NCBI RefSeq assembly: GCF_019599145.1
Contig: NZ_CP080647.1
Span: forward strand, 3,658,001-3,722,000
DNA from: Streptomyces akebiae
Lineage (GTDB): Bacteria > Actinomycetota > Actinomycetes > Streptomycetales > Streptomycetaceae
Direction: 5' to 3'
Length of the DNA: 64,000 bases
The position numbers and the translations under genes were made by a program. Positions 26,041 to 35,357 of this stretch are shown piece by piece. Each line of letters begins with the position of its first letter. Positions within the stretch are counted from its first letter, which is position 1. The notes beneath the pieces were generated by a model. It saw only the letters and a list, made by a program, of their open reading frames with translations, was not told the origin of the DNA and searched no databases.

Positions 26041-27417
26041 ATGCGACTCCGCATACGCGGCAGGGCGGCGACGCCCGGCGGCACCGGCAGGAGATCCGGT
26101 CGCCGCACCGCCGCCCTCGCCACCCTGCTGGCGCTGGCCCTCGCCGCCCCGGTCGCCGCGACCACCACGGACGCGACGGCGACCAGCGCCGAGCGGCCCA
26201 GGGCCTCGGCCGACGACATCCGTCAGTACGAGGTCCACATGCACTCGGACAGCAAGTCCCGCACGGCGCTGCAGCAGGCCGGTGTGACCGTGGACGACGC
26301 CGACGACCACTCGGTGTTCGTCTCCGGACGCGCGGACCAGATCAAGAAGCTGAAGCAGCAGGGCTACGAGGTCACCCCGCTCGGCGCCGCCCCGGACCGG
26401 TCGAACGGCGAGGACGACGTACGGCTCTTCGACTTCCCGTCCGCCGACTCCCGTTACCACAACTACGCGGAGATGACGAACGAGATCAACTCCGTCGTCT
26501 CGGCCAACAGTTCGATCGCCAGCCAGCGGGTCATCGGCACCACGTACCAGGGCCGGAACATCGTCGCCATCAAGATCAGCGACAACGTCGGCACGGACGA
26601 GGCCGAGCCCGAGGTGCTGTTCACCCACCACCAGCACGCCCGTGAGCACCTCACCGTCGAGATGGCGCTCTACCTGCTCAACGAGCTGACCTCCGACTAC
26701 GGGACCGACTCCCGCGTCACCAACATGGTGAACAACCGCGAGATCTGGATCATCCCGGACATCAACCCGGACGGCGGCGAGTACGACGTCGCCACCGGCT
26801 CGTACCGCTCGTGGCGCAAGAACCGACAGCCCAACAGCGGTTCGTCGTACGTCGGCACCGACCTCAACCGCAACTGGAACTACCGCTGGGGCTGCTGTGG
26901 CGGCTCGTCCGGTTCCACGTCCTCGGACACCTACCGGGGTACGGCCGCCGAGTCGGCGCCCGAGGTGAAGGTCGTCGCGAACTTCGTGCGCAGCCGGGTC
27001 GTCGGCGGGGTCCAGCAGATCAAGACCGGCATCGACTTCCACACCTACAGCGAGCTGGTGCTGTGGCCCTACGGGTACACGACCGCCGACACCGCGACCG
27101 GGATGACGGCGGACGACCGCAACGCGTTCGCGACGGTCGGCGGGAAGATGGCCGCGAGCAACGGGTACACACCCGAACAGTCCAGCGACCTCTACATCAC
27201 GGACGGGTCGATCGACGACTGGCTGTGGGGCAACCAGAAGATCTTCGGGTACACCTTCGAGATGTATCCGGGGTCGGCCTCGGGTGGCGGGTTCTACCCG
27301 CCCGACGAGGTCATCGCCCGGGAGACCGCGCGGAACCGGGACGCGGTGCTCCAGTTGCTGGAGAACTCGGACTGCATGTACCGGTCGATCGGCAAGGAAG
27401 CGCAGTACTGCGCCTGA
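26041..27417 (+). CDS. Secreted M14 zinc carboxypeptidase
   Basis: 458 residues. Twin-Arg-like basic N-terminus and hydrophobic core (about 20-40) form a signal peptide, followed by a propeptide (50-130). The catalytic domain has zinc ligands His199 and Glu202 (HHQHAREH) and His334 (IDFHTYSE), substrate-binding [11 protein letters not shown], and the general base Glu407 (YTFEMYPG). Close in layout to Streptomyces griseus carboxypeptidase/carboxypeptidase T, without a binding module at the C-terminus. Extracellular exopeptidase for peptide scavenging. Confidence 0.95.
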   Translation: MRLRIRGRAATPGGTGRRSGRRTAALATLLALALAAPVAATTTDATATSAERPRASADDIRQYEVHMHSDSKSRTALQQAGVTVDDADDHSVFVSGRADQIKKLKQQGYEVTPLGAAPDRSNGEDDVRLFDFPSADSRYHNYAEMTNEINSVVSANSSIASQRVIGTTYQGRNIVAIKISDNVGTDEAEPEVLFTHHQHAREHLTVEMALYLLNELTSDYGTDSRVTNMVNNREIWIIPDINPDGGEYDVATGSYRSWRKNRQPNSGSSYVGTDLNRNWNYRWGCCGGSSGSTSSDTYRGTAAESAPEVKVVANFVRSRVVGGVQQIKTGIDFHTYSELVLWPYGYTTADTATGMTADDRNAFATVGGKMAASNGYTPEQSSDLYITDGSIDDWLWGNQKIFGYTFEMYPGSASGGGFYPPDEVIARETARNRDAVLQLLENSDCMYRSIGKEAQYCA

Positions 27418-27461
27418 GCCGCGCCGCCTGAGCCGGTGAGGGCTCGGGGACTTCTGTGAGT

Positions 27462-27502
27462 GGGGAACTGCGCGTCCGTTGGGTCTGGGCGCGCAGTTCC
27501 CC
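27462..27502. terminator. Bidirectional terminator hairpin, copy of the GCGCAGTTCCCC repeat family
   Basis: GGGGAACTGCGCG (27462-27474) pairs with CGCGCAGTTCCCC (27490-27502), a perfect 13-bp stem. The right arm is part of the repeat core GCGCAGTTCCCCGCGCCCC. It lies between convergent genes (carboxypeptidase rightward, PH-like protein leftward). Confidence 0.75.
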
Positions 27503-27509
27503 GCGCCCC

Positions 27510-28589
27510 TTATGGGGCGCTGTCCTCGGGCCCTTCCTTGTCGGTGCCGTCGTCGAAGTACGCGTCCAGGACCTCGTCGATCTGCTTCTCCCAGGCCGCG
27601 TGCTCCGACTTGGCCTTGGCCTCGATCTCCAGGAAGTACCAGCGGCGGTCGGGGGTGTGGACCGTGATGGTGAAACGCTTGCCGAAGAGGGGGGACTCGG
27701 TCTCGATCGCGCCGATCTCGTCCCAGGTGAACTCGCACTCCTGGTCGTCCAGACGCAGCCGTACGCCGCTGCTGTCCGCGATGATCTTCGCGCGGCGGTC
27801 GGAGGCCTCGAAGACGGGGCCGTCCGTGGTGTCCTCGGCCGCGCCTCCGGCTTCTTCTCCTTCTTCGCCGTCTTCGCCGTCGGCTTCTTCAGTTTCGGCC
27901 TCGGCTGCGGCCTCGGACTCGGCTTCCGCCGCGGCTTTGGCCTTGGCTTCGGATCCGGCTGCTGCTTTGCCCGAGGGCTTCTCGGCGATGGACGGCTCGT
28001 CCCGGGTCAGGGCAGCCTCGTCCGGCTCCTCGGTCTCCGCCGGTTCGGCGGACTCCGTCGGCTTGATGTCCTCCGGCTCCTCCTGCTTCTCCTTCTTCAC
28101 GGACACCGGGGCCGTGAGTCCGGGGATGTGCGACGGGTCGACCGCTGCGGCGGCCAGGGGCTGGTTGTTCGAACCGATGCGCTGCTCCACAGCGGGCAGT
28201 ATGGTCGACGACCCTGTGTCGGGGACAGTCGGTCCAGGCATATGTCCGTATCTGGGTTTCACGGCGTTCAGCGAAATTCTTGCGAGGAACCCCGGGCCTC
28301 TACGCCTGGGAGGAATCGCATCGTGTGGTGGCGACGCAGGGCGTCGCAGTGTCGGGAGTTGGGGCGCGGAGCGCCCGTAGGGCTGCGGCGAAGCCGGGGC
28401 AATGTCGAACGTACGGTCGGCGGGTCGCTGAATGGCGGGACGGGTGTGCGGAAGTGGTCTGTTTGTGCGGGCGAGGGCTATGCCCAGGGCGGCGACGGTG
28501 AGGAGGCCGGCGGTGCCGTCGACGAGGAGGAGCAGGCCGCCGGTGTGGGGTGGGGGTTCCGGGGCCGGGGAAGCGGCGAGGAGGGACAT
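27510..28589 (-). CDS. Membrane-anchored low-complexity protein with C-terminal PH-like domain
   Basis: 359 residues from ATG 28589, chosen because GGAGG lies 8 nt upstream; a later ATG (28241) has no ribosome site. Residues 17-45 are hydrophobic (LLLLVDGTAGLLTVAALGI). A long disordered part follows, then an Ala/Glu tract (about 220-255), then a compact domain (about 265-350) with VRLRLDDQECEFTWDEIG and RWYFLEIEAKAKSEHAAW, similar to the C-terminal domain at 21209-21715. Function unknown. Confidence 0.75.
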   Translation of the reverse strand: MSLLAASPAPEPPPHTGGLLLLVDGTAGLLTVAALGIALARTNRPLPHTRPAIQRPADRTFDIAPASPQPYGRSAPQLPTLRRPASPPHDAIPPRRRGPGFLARISLNAVKPRYGHMPGPTVPDTGSSTILPAVEQRIGSNNQPLAAAAVDPSHIPGLTAPVSVKKEKQEEPEDIKPTESAEPAETEEPDEAALTRDEPSIAEKPSGKAAAGSEAKAKAAAEAESEAAAEAETEEADGEDGEEGEEAGGAAEDTTDGPVFEASDRRAKIIADSSGVRLRLDDQECEFTWDEIGAIETESPLFGKRFTITVHTPDRRWYFLEIEAKAKSEHAAWEKQIDEVLDAYFDDGTDKEGPEDSAP

Positions 28590-28707
28590 TCGGGGGTCCT
28601 CCGGGTGGGGGCGCGCGGATTTCGGGCAGGGGGCATCGCCGTGCGGGGTGCGGGGATGGTGGGGGGCGGTGCTGATGGCTGCCGAGCGCGGGTTGGGTGT
28701 GGTTGCT

Positions 28708-28740
28708 CGCGCAGTTCCCCGCGCCCCTGAGGGGGCGCGG
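28708..28740. terminator. Repeat-family hairpin behind the RidA gene
   Basis: Contains the core CGCGCAGTTCCCCGCGCCCC and a local hairpin CCGCGCCCC-TGA-GGGGGCGCGG. It sits just downstream (leftward) of the RidA stop and is a likely terminator of the D-amino-acid operon. Confidence 0.65.
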
Positions 28741-28750
28741 GTGTGGACCC

Positions 28751-29161
28751 TCAGTGGTCCAGGACCGCCAGTGCGTCGATCTCGATCAGCAGGCCGGCCG
28801 GGAGGCCCACGTACACCGTGGTGCGGGCGGCCGGGGCGGTGGTGAGGTGTTGTTCGAAGTACTCGTTGTAGAGCGCGTTCATCTCGGCGAAGTGGTCCAC
28901 GTCGGTGAGATAGACGCGGATCATCATCACGTCGTCCCAGGTGGCGCCGCCCTCTTCCAGGATCGCCTGGACGTTGGCGAGGGTCTGGAGGGTCTGTTCG
29001 CGCAGGGAGGGGCCGGCGGGTGTGGGGGGCTCGCCCTCGACGGCGGGGAGGAAGCCGACCTGGCCCGCGACCTGGAGGATGTTGCCCTTCCTGACGCCGT
29101 GGGAGAACTTCGCGGGGGGTGTGGTGTGAGTCTTCGGGGTGAGGGCGATCTTGTCGGTCAT
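28751..29161 (-). CDS. RidA/YjgF-family 2-iminobutanoate/2-iminopropanoate deaminase
   Basis: 136 residues, the usual RidA length. ILQVAGQVGFLP, LANVQAILEEGGATWDDVMM and ARTTVYVGLPAGLLIEIDAL include the conserved Arg and Glu that bind the imine substrate. RidA hydrolyses reactive enamines or imines released by PLP-dependent dehydratases, which fits the PLP enzyme at 31188. It is the last gene of the leftward transcript, 16 nt after the IclR gene. Confidence 0.93.
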   Translation of the reverse strand: MTDKIALTPKTHTTPPAKFSHGVRKGNILQVAGQVGFLPAVEGEPPTPAGPSLREQTLQTLANVQAILEEGGATWDDVMMIRVYLTDVDHFAEMNALYNEYFEQHLTTAPAARTTVYVGLPAGLLIEIDALAVLDH

Positions 29162-29177
29162 AGGGGGTCCTTGTCCG

Positions 29178-29939
29178 TCATACGGGGTCTGACGTGGGGG
29201 TTCTGCCGGAGTACTCGCCACTGATCGCGTCCGCGGTGCGGCGGACCAGCGGGAGCAGGGTGAGGAGTTCGTCGGCGGTGACGACGACGTTGGGCGCCGA
29301 GACCGACATCGCGGCGACGACCCGGCCGTCGGCGCCCCGGATGGGCGCGGCCACGCAGTTGATGGACTCCTCGTGGCCTCCGAGGTCGGTGGCCCAGCCC
29401 TGTTCGCGGACCCGCGCCAGTTCCTTGAGGAAGGCGGCGGCGTTGGGGGTCGAACGGGGCGTGTACAGGGGGTAGTCGAGCTTCTCCGCGAGGGCGCGTC
29501 GCTCGGCTTCGGGGAGGTCGGCGAGGCACAGCTTGGCGACGGCGGCGACCGTGATGGCGACCGGCTTGCCGATCCGGGAGTACATGCGGACCGGGTAACG
29601 GCTCTCGACCTTGTCGATGTAGAGGACCTCGTTCTCCTCGTGGACGGCGAGGTGGACGGTGTGGCCGCACTGTTCGTTGAGGCGTACCAGGTGGGGGTGG
29701 GCGATCTCGCGGATGTCCAGGTTCTCCACGGCCTCCTGGGCGAGGGCGAAGAGGCGGGCACCGAGGCGGTAGCGCTGGTCGGACTGGCGGTAGACCAGGC
29801 CGTGTTCGTGGAGGGTGCGCAGGAGGCGCAGGGCCGTGGACTTGTGGACGCCCAGGCGCTCGGCGACCTGGCCGAGGTCGGCGGGGCCCTCGGCGAGCAG
29901 CGGCAGGATGCTGAGCGCGCGGTCGACGGTCTGGCTCAT
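29178..29939 (-). CDS. IclR-family transcriptional regulator
   Basis: 253 residues. N-terminal winged helix (AERLGVHKSTALRLLRTLHE, about 20-45) and C-terminal IclR effector domain (about 75-245: PVAITVAAVAKLCLADLP, WATDLGGHEESINCVAAPI). Its ATG overlaps the stop of the kinase gene by ATGA. It probably controls the divergent promoter region at 31049-31187, where a perfect palindrome is present. Confidence 0.94.
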   Translation of the reverse strand: MSQTVDRALSILPLLAEGPADLGQVAERLGVHKSTALRLLRTLHEHGLVYRQSDQRYRLGARLFALAQEAVENLDIREIAHPHLVRLNEQCGHTVHLAVHEENEVLYIDKVESRYPVRMYSRIGKPVAITVAAVAKLCLADLPEAERRALAEKLDYPLYTPRSTPNAAAFLKELARVREQGWATDLGGHEESINCVAAPIRGADGRVVAAMSVSAPNVVVTADELLTLLPLVRRTADAISGEYSGRTPTSDPV

Positions 29940-31048
29940 GGGGTGTGTACCTCCTCCTCGGCCCGGTCCGGTACGTCAGTCCAGCCGGGGGCGAGTCGAA
30001 GTCTCCCCCACGCGTCGTCGTCCAGGGCGGCGAGGCGGTCGGCGTGGTCCCGTCGGGGCGGGGTGGCGAGGTCGCCGGGGACGGTGAGGGCGGCGGCCGC
30101 CATGAGGTGGCCGTGGCGGAGGCGGTCGCGGGCGGGGAGGGCGCGGAGGGTGGCGGAGAGCAGGCCGGCGGCGAAGGCGTCGCCGGCGCCGACCGCGGCC
30201 GCGACGTGGACCGTGGGAGCGGGGGCGAAGGTGACGGTGTCGCCGGGGGTGCGTTCGAACAGGGTGGCTCCGTGGGCTCCCTGTTTCACCACCAGGGTGC
30301 GTGGCTCCGGCAGGAGGGCCCGGATCGCCGTCGGGCCGCCGGTGACGCCCCAGACCTCCCGCGCCTCGTCCTCGCCGACGAACACGATGTCGGCGCCGCG
30401 TGCCAGTTCGAGCAGGACGTGGGGGCCTTGGGTGTCGCGCCACAGGCCCGGCCGGTGGTTGACGTCGAAGGAGACCAGGGGCCGGTGGTGGTCGGGGCGT
30501 GAGGCCGTCAGGTCGCGGAGCAGGCGCAGGCAGTCGTCGGACAGGGCCGCCGTGATGCCGGAGAGGTGCAGGACGCGTCCGGCGCGTACCGCGGTGAGGT
30601 CCACGGTCCGCGTCGACATCGCCGAGGCGGCCGAACCGGCGCGGTAGTAGGCGACTTCGTGGGCGTCCGTGGCGCGGTCGCCGGCCGTGCGGAAGTAGAC
30701 GCCCGTCGGGCGTCCGGGGTCGCGGCCCACGGAGGTCACGTCGACGCCGTAGGAGCCGATCTCCCGCACCAGGTGGTCGCCGAAGGCGTCTGCTCCGACC
30801 CGGCTGACCCAGCGCGCCGTGTGGCCCGCGGCGGCCAGTGCGCAGGCCACGTTGGACTCCGCGCCGCCGATGGACCGGTCGAAGGAGGGGACGTCGGCGA
30901 GGCGTCCGGGGCGGGTGGGCAGGAAGGTGACCATGGACTCGCCGAGCGCGACCACATCAACGGCGTCGGGGGCGACGGCGGCGTATGGGGCGACGGTGGC
31001 GTCGGCGGCGTTGTCGTCGTCGGGGCAACGAAGTCCGTCGGCGGTCAC
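29936..31048 (-). CDS. PfkB-family sugar kinase (2-keto-3-deoxygluconate kinase-like)
   Basis: 370 residues, GTG start. Ribokinase-fold kinase with IGGAESNVACALAAAGHTARW near the N-terminus and catalytic signature VAAAVGAGDAFAAGLLSATL (GAGD Asp as base). The substrate is not certain; KDG kinases are the nearest by pattern (RPTGVYFRT, YYRAGSAAS). In context it may phosphorylate a keto-acid derived from an amino sugar acid. First gene of the leftward unit, divergent from the PLP enzyme. Confidence 0.9.
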   Translation of the reverse strand: MTADGLRCPDDDNAADATVAPYAAVAPDAVDVVALGESMVTFLPTRPGRLADVPSFDRSIGGAESNVACALAAAGHTARWVSRVGADAFGDHLVREIGSYGVDVTSVGRDPGRPTGVYFRTAGDRATDAHEVAYYRAGSAASAMSTRTVDLTAVRAGRVLHLSGITAALSDDCLRLLRDLTASRPDHHRPLVSFDVNHRPGLWRDTQGPHVLLELARGADIVFVGEDEAREVWGVTGGPTAIRALLPEPRTLVVKQGAHGATLFERTPGDTVTFAPAPTVHVAAAVGAGDAFAAGLLSATLRALPARDRLRHGHLMAAAALTVPGDLATPPRRDHADRLAALDDDAWGRLRLAPGWTDVPDRAEEEVHTP

Positions 31049-31145
31049 GATGGTGGGGCTCCTCGTCGCGTCGGCTGGGGGCGGGGTGGCACCGTTGACC
31101 CGGTGCTGGCTGGGATGTTAGACAGCAGCAAGCGACATACGCAAT

Positions 31146-31170
31146 GAACGTTGCACATACTGCAACGTTC
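31146..31170. promoter_or_regulatory. Perfect 10+5+10 palindrome, probable IclR operator
   Basis: GAACGTTGCA-CATAC-TGCAACGTTC, with no mismatch, lies 17 nt before the start of the PLP enzyme and in the only divergent promoter region of the cluster. Length and symmetry fit an IclR-family binding site. At this position it would block or overlap the rightward promoter. Confidence 0.8.
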
Positions 31171-31187
31171 CTCGTCAGGGAGAACCC

Positions 31188-32468
31188 ATGGGTGTCGAGA
31201 GTGTCGAAGCGCTGGCCCGGCTGACGGAGGAACGCGTCGACCACCGCTTCAAGGGCATGCCGCCGGACGCCGACGGCCTGACGGTGGCCGAGCTGGTCGC
31301 GCAGCGGCGGAACCTGTTCACCGGCGGTTTCACCACCCCCGTGCTCGCCCTCTCCGCCGAGCGTCTGGAGCACAACCTGGCACTGATGGAGACCTACTCC
31401 GCGCGCCACGGCCTCGCCTTCGCCCCGCACGGCAAGACGTCCATGGCGCCGGAGCTGTTCTGGCGGCAGATCGAGCGCGGCGCCTGGGGCATCACCCTGG
31501 CCATGCCCCACCAGGTGCGTGTGGCAAGGGAGTTCGGCATCGAGCGGGTCTTCCTCGCCAACGAGCTCGTCGACCCGGCCGCCCTGCGCTGGATCGCCGA
31601 CGAGCTGGCGGCCGACCCGCGCTTCCGCTTCGTCTGTTACGTCGACTCCGTGCGCGGTGTCGAGCTGATGGACGCCGCGCTGCGGGGCTCCGCGCGTCCC
31701 GTGGACGTCGTCGTGGAGCTGGGCGCCGGCGAGGGCGCGCGTACCGGGGTGCGTACGGAGGCCGAGTGCGCGGTGGTCGCGGACGCGGTGGCCGGGGTCG
31801 GCACCCTGCGCCTCGTCGGTGTCGCCGGGTACGAGGGCGAGGTGCCGGACGCCGACCCGGAGCGGGTGGGGGCGTGGCTGCGCCGGCTCACCGCGCTGGC
31901 CGCCGAGTTCGACAAGGCGGGGCGGTTCGCGGGACTGGACGAGGTGATCGTCAGCGCGGGCGGCAGCGCCTGGTTCGACGCGGTGGCCGACGTCTTCGCC
32001 GAGCTGCCCGAACTGTCGGTGCCCGTACTGAAGTTGCTGCGGTCCGGCGCGTACGTCTCGCACGACGCCGGGCACTACCGCCGGATCACGCCCTTCAACC
32101 GGATCCCCCAGGAGGGCGCCCTGGAGCCGGCCTTCCGGCTGTGGGCCCAGGTCGTCTCCCGTCCCACCCCCGAGCAGGCCTTCGTCAACGCGGGCAAGCG
32201 CGACGCCGCGTACGACCTGGATCTGCCGTCGGCGGAGGTGGTGCGGGACGCGGGCACGGGTGCGGTCCGCGATGCCGCCGGGATCACGGTGACGAAGCTG
32301 TCCGACCAGCACGCGTGGCTGCGCACGGACTCCGGCGCGGAGCTGGAGGTCGGCGACTGGGTGGGGCTGGGGCTGTCGCACCCGTGCACGTCGTTCGACA
32401 AGTGGGAGCTGATCCCGGTGGTGGAGGCGGACGGGACCGTGACGGACTACGTCCGTACGTACTTCTGA
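31188..32468 (+). CDS. PLP/zinc D-amino-acid dehydratase-like enzyme (D-serine/D-threonine type, alanine racemase N-fold)
   Basis: 426 residues. N-terminal alanine-racemase barrel with PLP Lys83 in FAPHGKTSMAPEL and the phosphate region SAGGSAWFD. The C-terminal domain has the metal pair His398/Cys400 in GLSHPCTSFDKW, as in D-serine dehydratase and D-threonine aldolase families. Expected product: a 2-oxo acid plus ammonia, with enamine intermediates that the RidA protein could clear. ATG has AGGGAGA 4-5 nt upstream. Confidence 0.88.
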   Translation: MGVESVEALARLTEERVDHRFKGMPPDADGLTVAELVAQRRNLFTGGFTTPVLALSAERLEHNLALMETYSARHGLAFAPHGKTSMAPELFWRQIERGAWGITLAMPHQVRVAREFGIERVFLANELVDPAALRWIADELAADPRFRFVCYVDSVRGVELMDAALRGSARPVDVVVELGAGEGARTGVRTEAECAVVADAVAGVGTLRLVGVAGYEGEVPDADPERVGAWLRRLTALAAEFDKAGRFAGLDEVIVSAGGSAWFDAVADVFAELPELSVPVLKLLRSGAYVSHDAGHYRRITPFNRIPQEGALEPAFRLWAQVVSRPTPEQAFVNAGKRDAAYDLDLPSAEVVRDAGTGAVRDAAGITVTKLSDQHAWLRTDSGAELEVGDWVGLGLSHPCTSFDKWELIPVVEADGTVTDYVRTYF

Positions 32469-32500
32469 GGCCGGCCTCCGGCTCCTGAAAGGTGACCCCC

Positions 32501-34123
32501 ATGGACGACCTGGTCCTCCGTGACGCCGAGGTCGTGGACGGCTCCGGCGACCCCTCCTACCGTGCCGACGTGGTCGTGGCGGACGGCAGGATCACGTCGA
32601 TCGTCAAGGAGGCGGCCGCGGCGGGGTGCCAGCGGCCGAGGGCCCGGCGGGAGATCGACGCCGAGGGCCTGGTCCTGGCCCCCGGCTTCATCGACATGCA
32701 CGCCCACAGCGACCTCGCGCTCCTGCGGGACCCCGAGCACACCGCGAAGGCGGCCCAGGGGGTCACCCTGGAGGTCATCGGCCAGGACGGGCTGTCGTAC
32801 GCGCCCGTCGACGACCGCACCCTCGAAGAGGTCCGCCGCGCGATCACCGGCTGGAACGGCTACGGCGAGGACGTCGACTTCACCTGGCGTTCGGTCGGCG
32901 AGTACCTGGACCGGCTCGACCACGGCTTCGACGGCGAGGGCATCGCCGTGAACGCCGCGTACCTCGTACCGCAGGGGACGGTGCGGATGCTCGTCGTGGG
33001 CTGGGAGGACCGGGAGGCGACACCCGGGGAGCTGGACCGCATGCGGGAGCAGGTGGCGGCGGGGCTCGGGGAGGGCGCGGTCGGGATGTCGTCGGGGCTG
33101 ACCTACACCCCCGGCATGTACGCCAAGGACGCCGAACTCACCGAGCTGTGCCGGGTGGTGGCGTCGTACGACGGCTACTACTGCCCGCACCACCGCTCGT
33201 ACGGGGCGGGCGCGCTCCAGGCCTACGAGGAGATGGTGACCCTGACCCGCGAGGCCGGCTGTGCCCTGCACCTGGCCCACGCCACCATGAACTTCGGGGT
33301 GAACGAGGGCCGGGCGCCGGAACTGCTCACGCTCCTCGACGACGCGCTCGCGGCGGGCGCGGACATCTCCCTCGACACCTATCCCTACACCCCCGGCTGC
33401 ACGACCCTCGTCGCGGTGCTGCCGAGCTGGGCGGGCGAGGGCGGCCCCGAGGCGGTCCTCGCGCGACTGCGGGACGACGACACGGCCGAGCGCGTCCGGC
33501 ACCACCTGGAGGTCGTGGGCGCCGACGGCTGCCACGGCGTGCCCGTCGAGTGGGACACCATCGAGATCTCGGGCGTCACCGACCCGGCGCTTTCGTCGTA
33601 CGTGGGACGGACGATCGCGCGGTCGGCGAAGGCGCACGGCGAGGAGCCCTGGGTGACCGCCCGTCGGCTCCTCGTCGAGGACCGGCTCGGCTCCACGATC
33701 CTCCAGCACGTCGGGCACGAGGAGAACGTGCGGACCATCATGCGCCACCGCGTGCACACCGGCGGTTCCGACGGCATCCTGCGCGGGGACAAGCCGCATC
33801 CGCGCGCCTACGGGACGTTCCCCCACTATCTCGGCCGGTACGTGAGGGAGTTGGGCGTGCTCTCCCTGGAGGAGTGCGTCGCCCATCTCACCTCACGTCC
33901 CGCCGCGCGGCTGCGCCTCGCGGACCGGGGACTCGTCCGCGAGGGGTACCGCGCCGACCTGGTCCTCTTCGATCCGGCGACCGTGGCCGCCGGATCGACC
34001 TACGAGGCCCCCCGCACCCTGCCCACCGGCATCCCGCACGTCCTGGTCGACGGCCGCTTCGTCATCGAGGACGGCCGACGGACGGACGTACTGGCGGGCC
34101 GGACGATCCGGCGGGGCGCCTGA
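32501..34123 (+). CDS. N-acyl-D-amino-acid deacylase (D-aminoacylase)
   Basis: 540 residues, ATG 32501 with AAAGGTGA upstream. Amidohydrolase fold: metal His pair HAH in GFIDMHAHSDLALL (His67, His69), DTYPYTPGCTTL, the metal-binding Asp in VHTGGSDGILRGDKPHPR and the C-terminal beta-sandwich (GYRADLVLFDPATV). It releases free D-amino acids, the substrate for the upstream PLP enzyme; the two genes are 32 nt apart. Confidence 0.93.
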   Translation: MDDLVLRDAEVVDGSGDPSYRADVVVADGRITSIVKEAAAAGCQRPRARREIDAEGLVLAPGFIDMHAHSDLALLRDPEHTAKAAQGVTLEVIGQDGLSYAPVDDRTLEEVRRAITGWNGYGEDVDFTWRSVGEYLDRLDHGFDGEGIAVNAAYLVPQGTVRMLVVGWEDREATPGELDRMREQVAAGLGEGAVGMSSGLTYTPGMYAKDAELTELCRVVASYDGYYCPHHRSYGAGALQAYEEMVTLTREAGCALHLAHATMNFGVNEGRAPELLTLLDDALAAGADISLDTYPYTPGCTTLVAVLPSWAGEGGPEAVLARLRDDDTAERVRHHLEVVGADGCHGVPVEWDTIEISGVTDPALSSYVGRTIARSAKAHGEEPWVTARRLLVEDRLGSTILQHVGHEENVRTIMRHRVHTGGSDGILRGDKPHPRAYGTFPHYLGRYVRELGVLSLEECVAHLTSRPAARLRLADRGLVREGYRADLVLFDPATVAAGSTYEAPRTLPTGIPHVLVDGRFVIEDGRRTDVLAGRTIRRGA

Positions 34124-34241
34124 CCGGCGCCCGCGCCCCGTCAGGGACTCGGGGAGTGCGCCGGGGCCCCACCGGCCCGTCGGCGAGCGACGGCCCTCGG
34201 GGCCCCGTGGTCTCGACGGCCCGGCTCTCCCCGGCGGAGTG

Positions 34242-35171
34242 CTACGGCTTGGGGAGGACGCAGCCGGTGGCGGAGAGGTCGAGCTTGTTGTCCACGCCGA
34301 AGCAGGCGGGGACGTGCCAGGTCTGCTGGGCGTAGTTGATGCCCTGACGGACGGTCACGGTGCCGTTCGCGTCGACCTCGCAGGGGTTGTTGAGGGTGCA
34401 CCTCTCGCCGCTCTCGTTGCCCGTGTTGTTCACGCCGACGACCTTGTTGGTGGCGACGTCGACCACCGGGGAGCCCGAGGTGCCGCCGATGGTGTTGCAG
34501 GCGGAGGTGTAACGGATGGAGTCCTTCCAGGTCCAGTCACCCTCCTTCAGGCGGTACGCGAACCCGTCGACACCGCAGGTGTAGATCCGCTTCCAGTACC
34601 CGGAGACGACACTGATGGCGGTGCCCGCGGCCGGGCGGGTGGTGTCGTAGACGAGCGCGTCGATGCCGTACGTGCTCTTGATCTGCGCGTACGTGGTGGT
34701 GAGCTGGTACACCGCCATGTCCGTGTCGGTCATCGTGCCGTACGCGATCTTGCTGGCGCGCAGGGTGCCGACGCGGGTGCCGGCGGAGTTGAGCAGGCCG
34801 AACGTGCGCGTGGAGGCCCGGTCGACGATGACCTGTCCGGGGGTCGGGAAGCCGGTCTCCAGGCAGTGGCCGTTGGTCATCACCAACGCCGGGTCGTTGT
34901 CCTCGGAGTCGGGCATCCGGACGACCGAGCCGGAGCAGTTGCTGAGCGAGACGGTGCCGGCGAAGTTGACGGCCTGGACCGCCGGGGCCGGGGTCGCGAG
35001 GTCCGCGACGGTCTTGTTCGCCGTGTCGACGACGCTGCCGACCACGGTCTTCACGGCCGCGTCCGCCGTCTTTCCGGGCGCCGCCGCCGGTTCCGGCGCC
35101 GCGACCGCCGGTGCCGCGCCCGCCCCGGTGATCACCAGGGCGAACAGCGAGGCAACGAGAGGCTTTCTCAT
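34242..35171 (-). CDS. Secreted trypsin-like serine protease (S1 family)
   Basis: 309 residues. Signal peptide 1-25 (LVASLFALVITGAGAAPAVA). Catalytic triad candidates are His102 (MTNGHCLE), Asp151 (TDTDMAVY) and Ser234 (IGGTSGSPVVD). Paired Cys residues suggest disulfides (Cys79/Cys103, Cys199/Cys225). Extracellular; specificity cannot be told from sequence. Confidence 0.92.
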   Translation of the reverse strand: MRKPLVASLFALVITGAGAAPAVAAPEPAAAPGKTADAAVKTVVGSVVDTANKTVADLATPAPAVQAVNFAGTVSLSNCSGSVVRMPDSEDNDPALVMTNGHCLETGFPTPGQVIVDRASTRTFGLLNSAGTRVGTLRASKIAYGTMTDTDMAVYQLTTTYAQIKSTYGIDALVYDTTRPAAGTAISVVSGYWKRIYTCGVDGFAYRLKEGDWTWKDSIRYTSACNTIGGTSGSPVVDVATNKVVGVNNTGNESGERCTLNNPCEVDANGTVTVRQGINYAQQTWHVPACFGVDNKLDLSATGCVLPKP

Positions 35172-35357
35172 GTGGGGGTCCCCTCACTACAGCTATGTGG
35201 CTGCGTGGTGGCAGAAGATCTTCCGGCCACCGCAGTTTGTCATGCGCATTGTGAGGGCGATGTGGAGGACGAGCAAGGAGTTGGTTCCGGCCGCGTGATC
35301 TTCGGCCAGGGGTGGGGGGTTGAGCGGGTGGAGACGCCGGACCGGGAGCGCCCGCGG

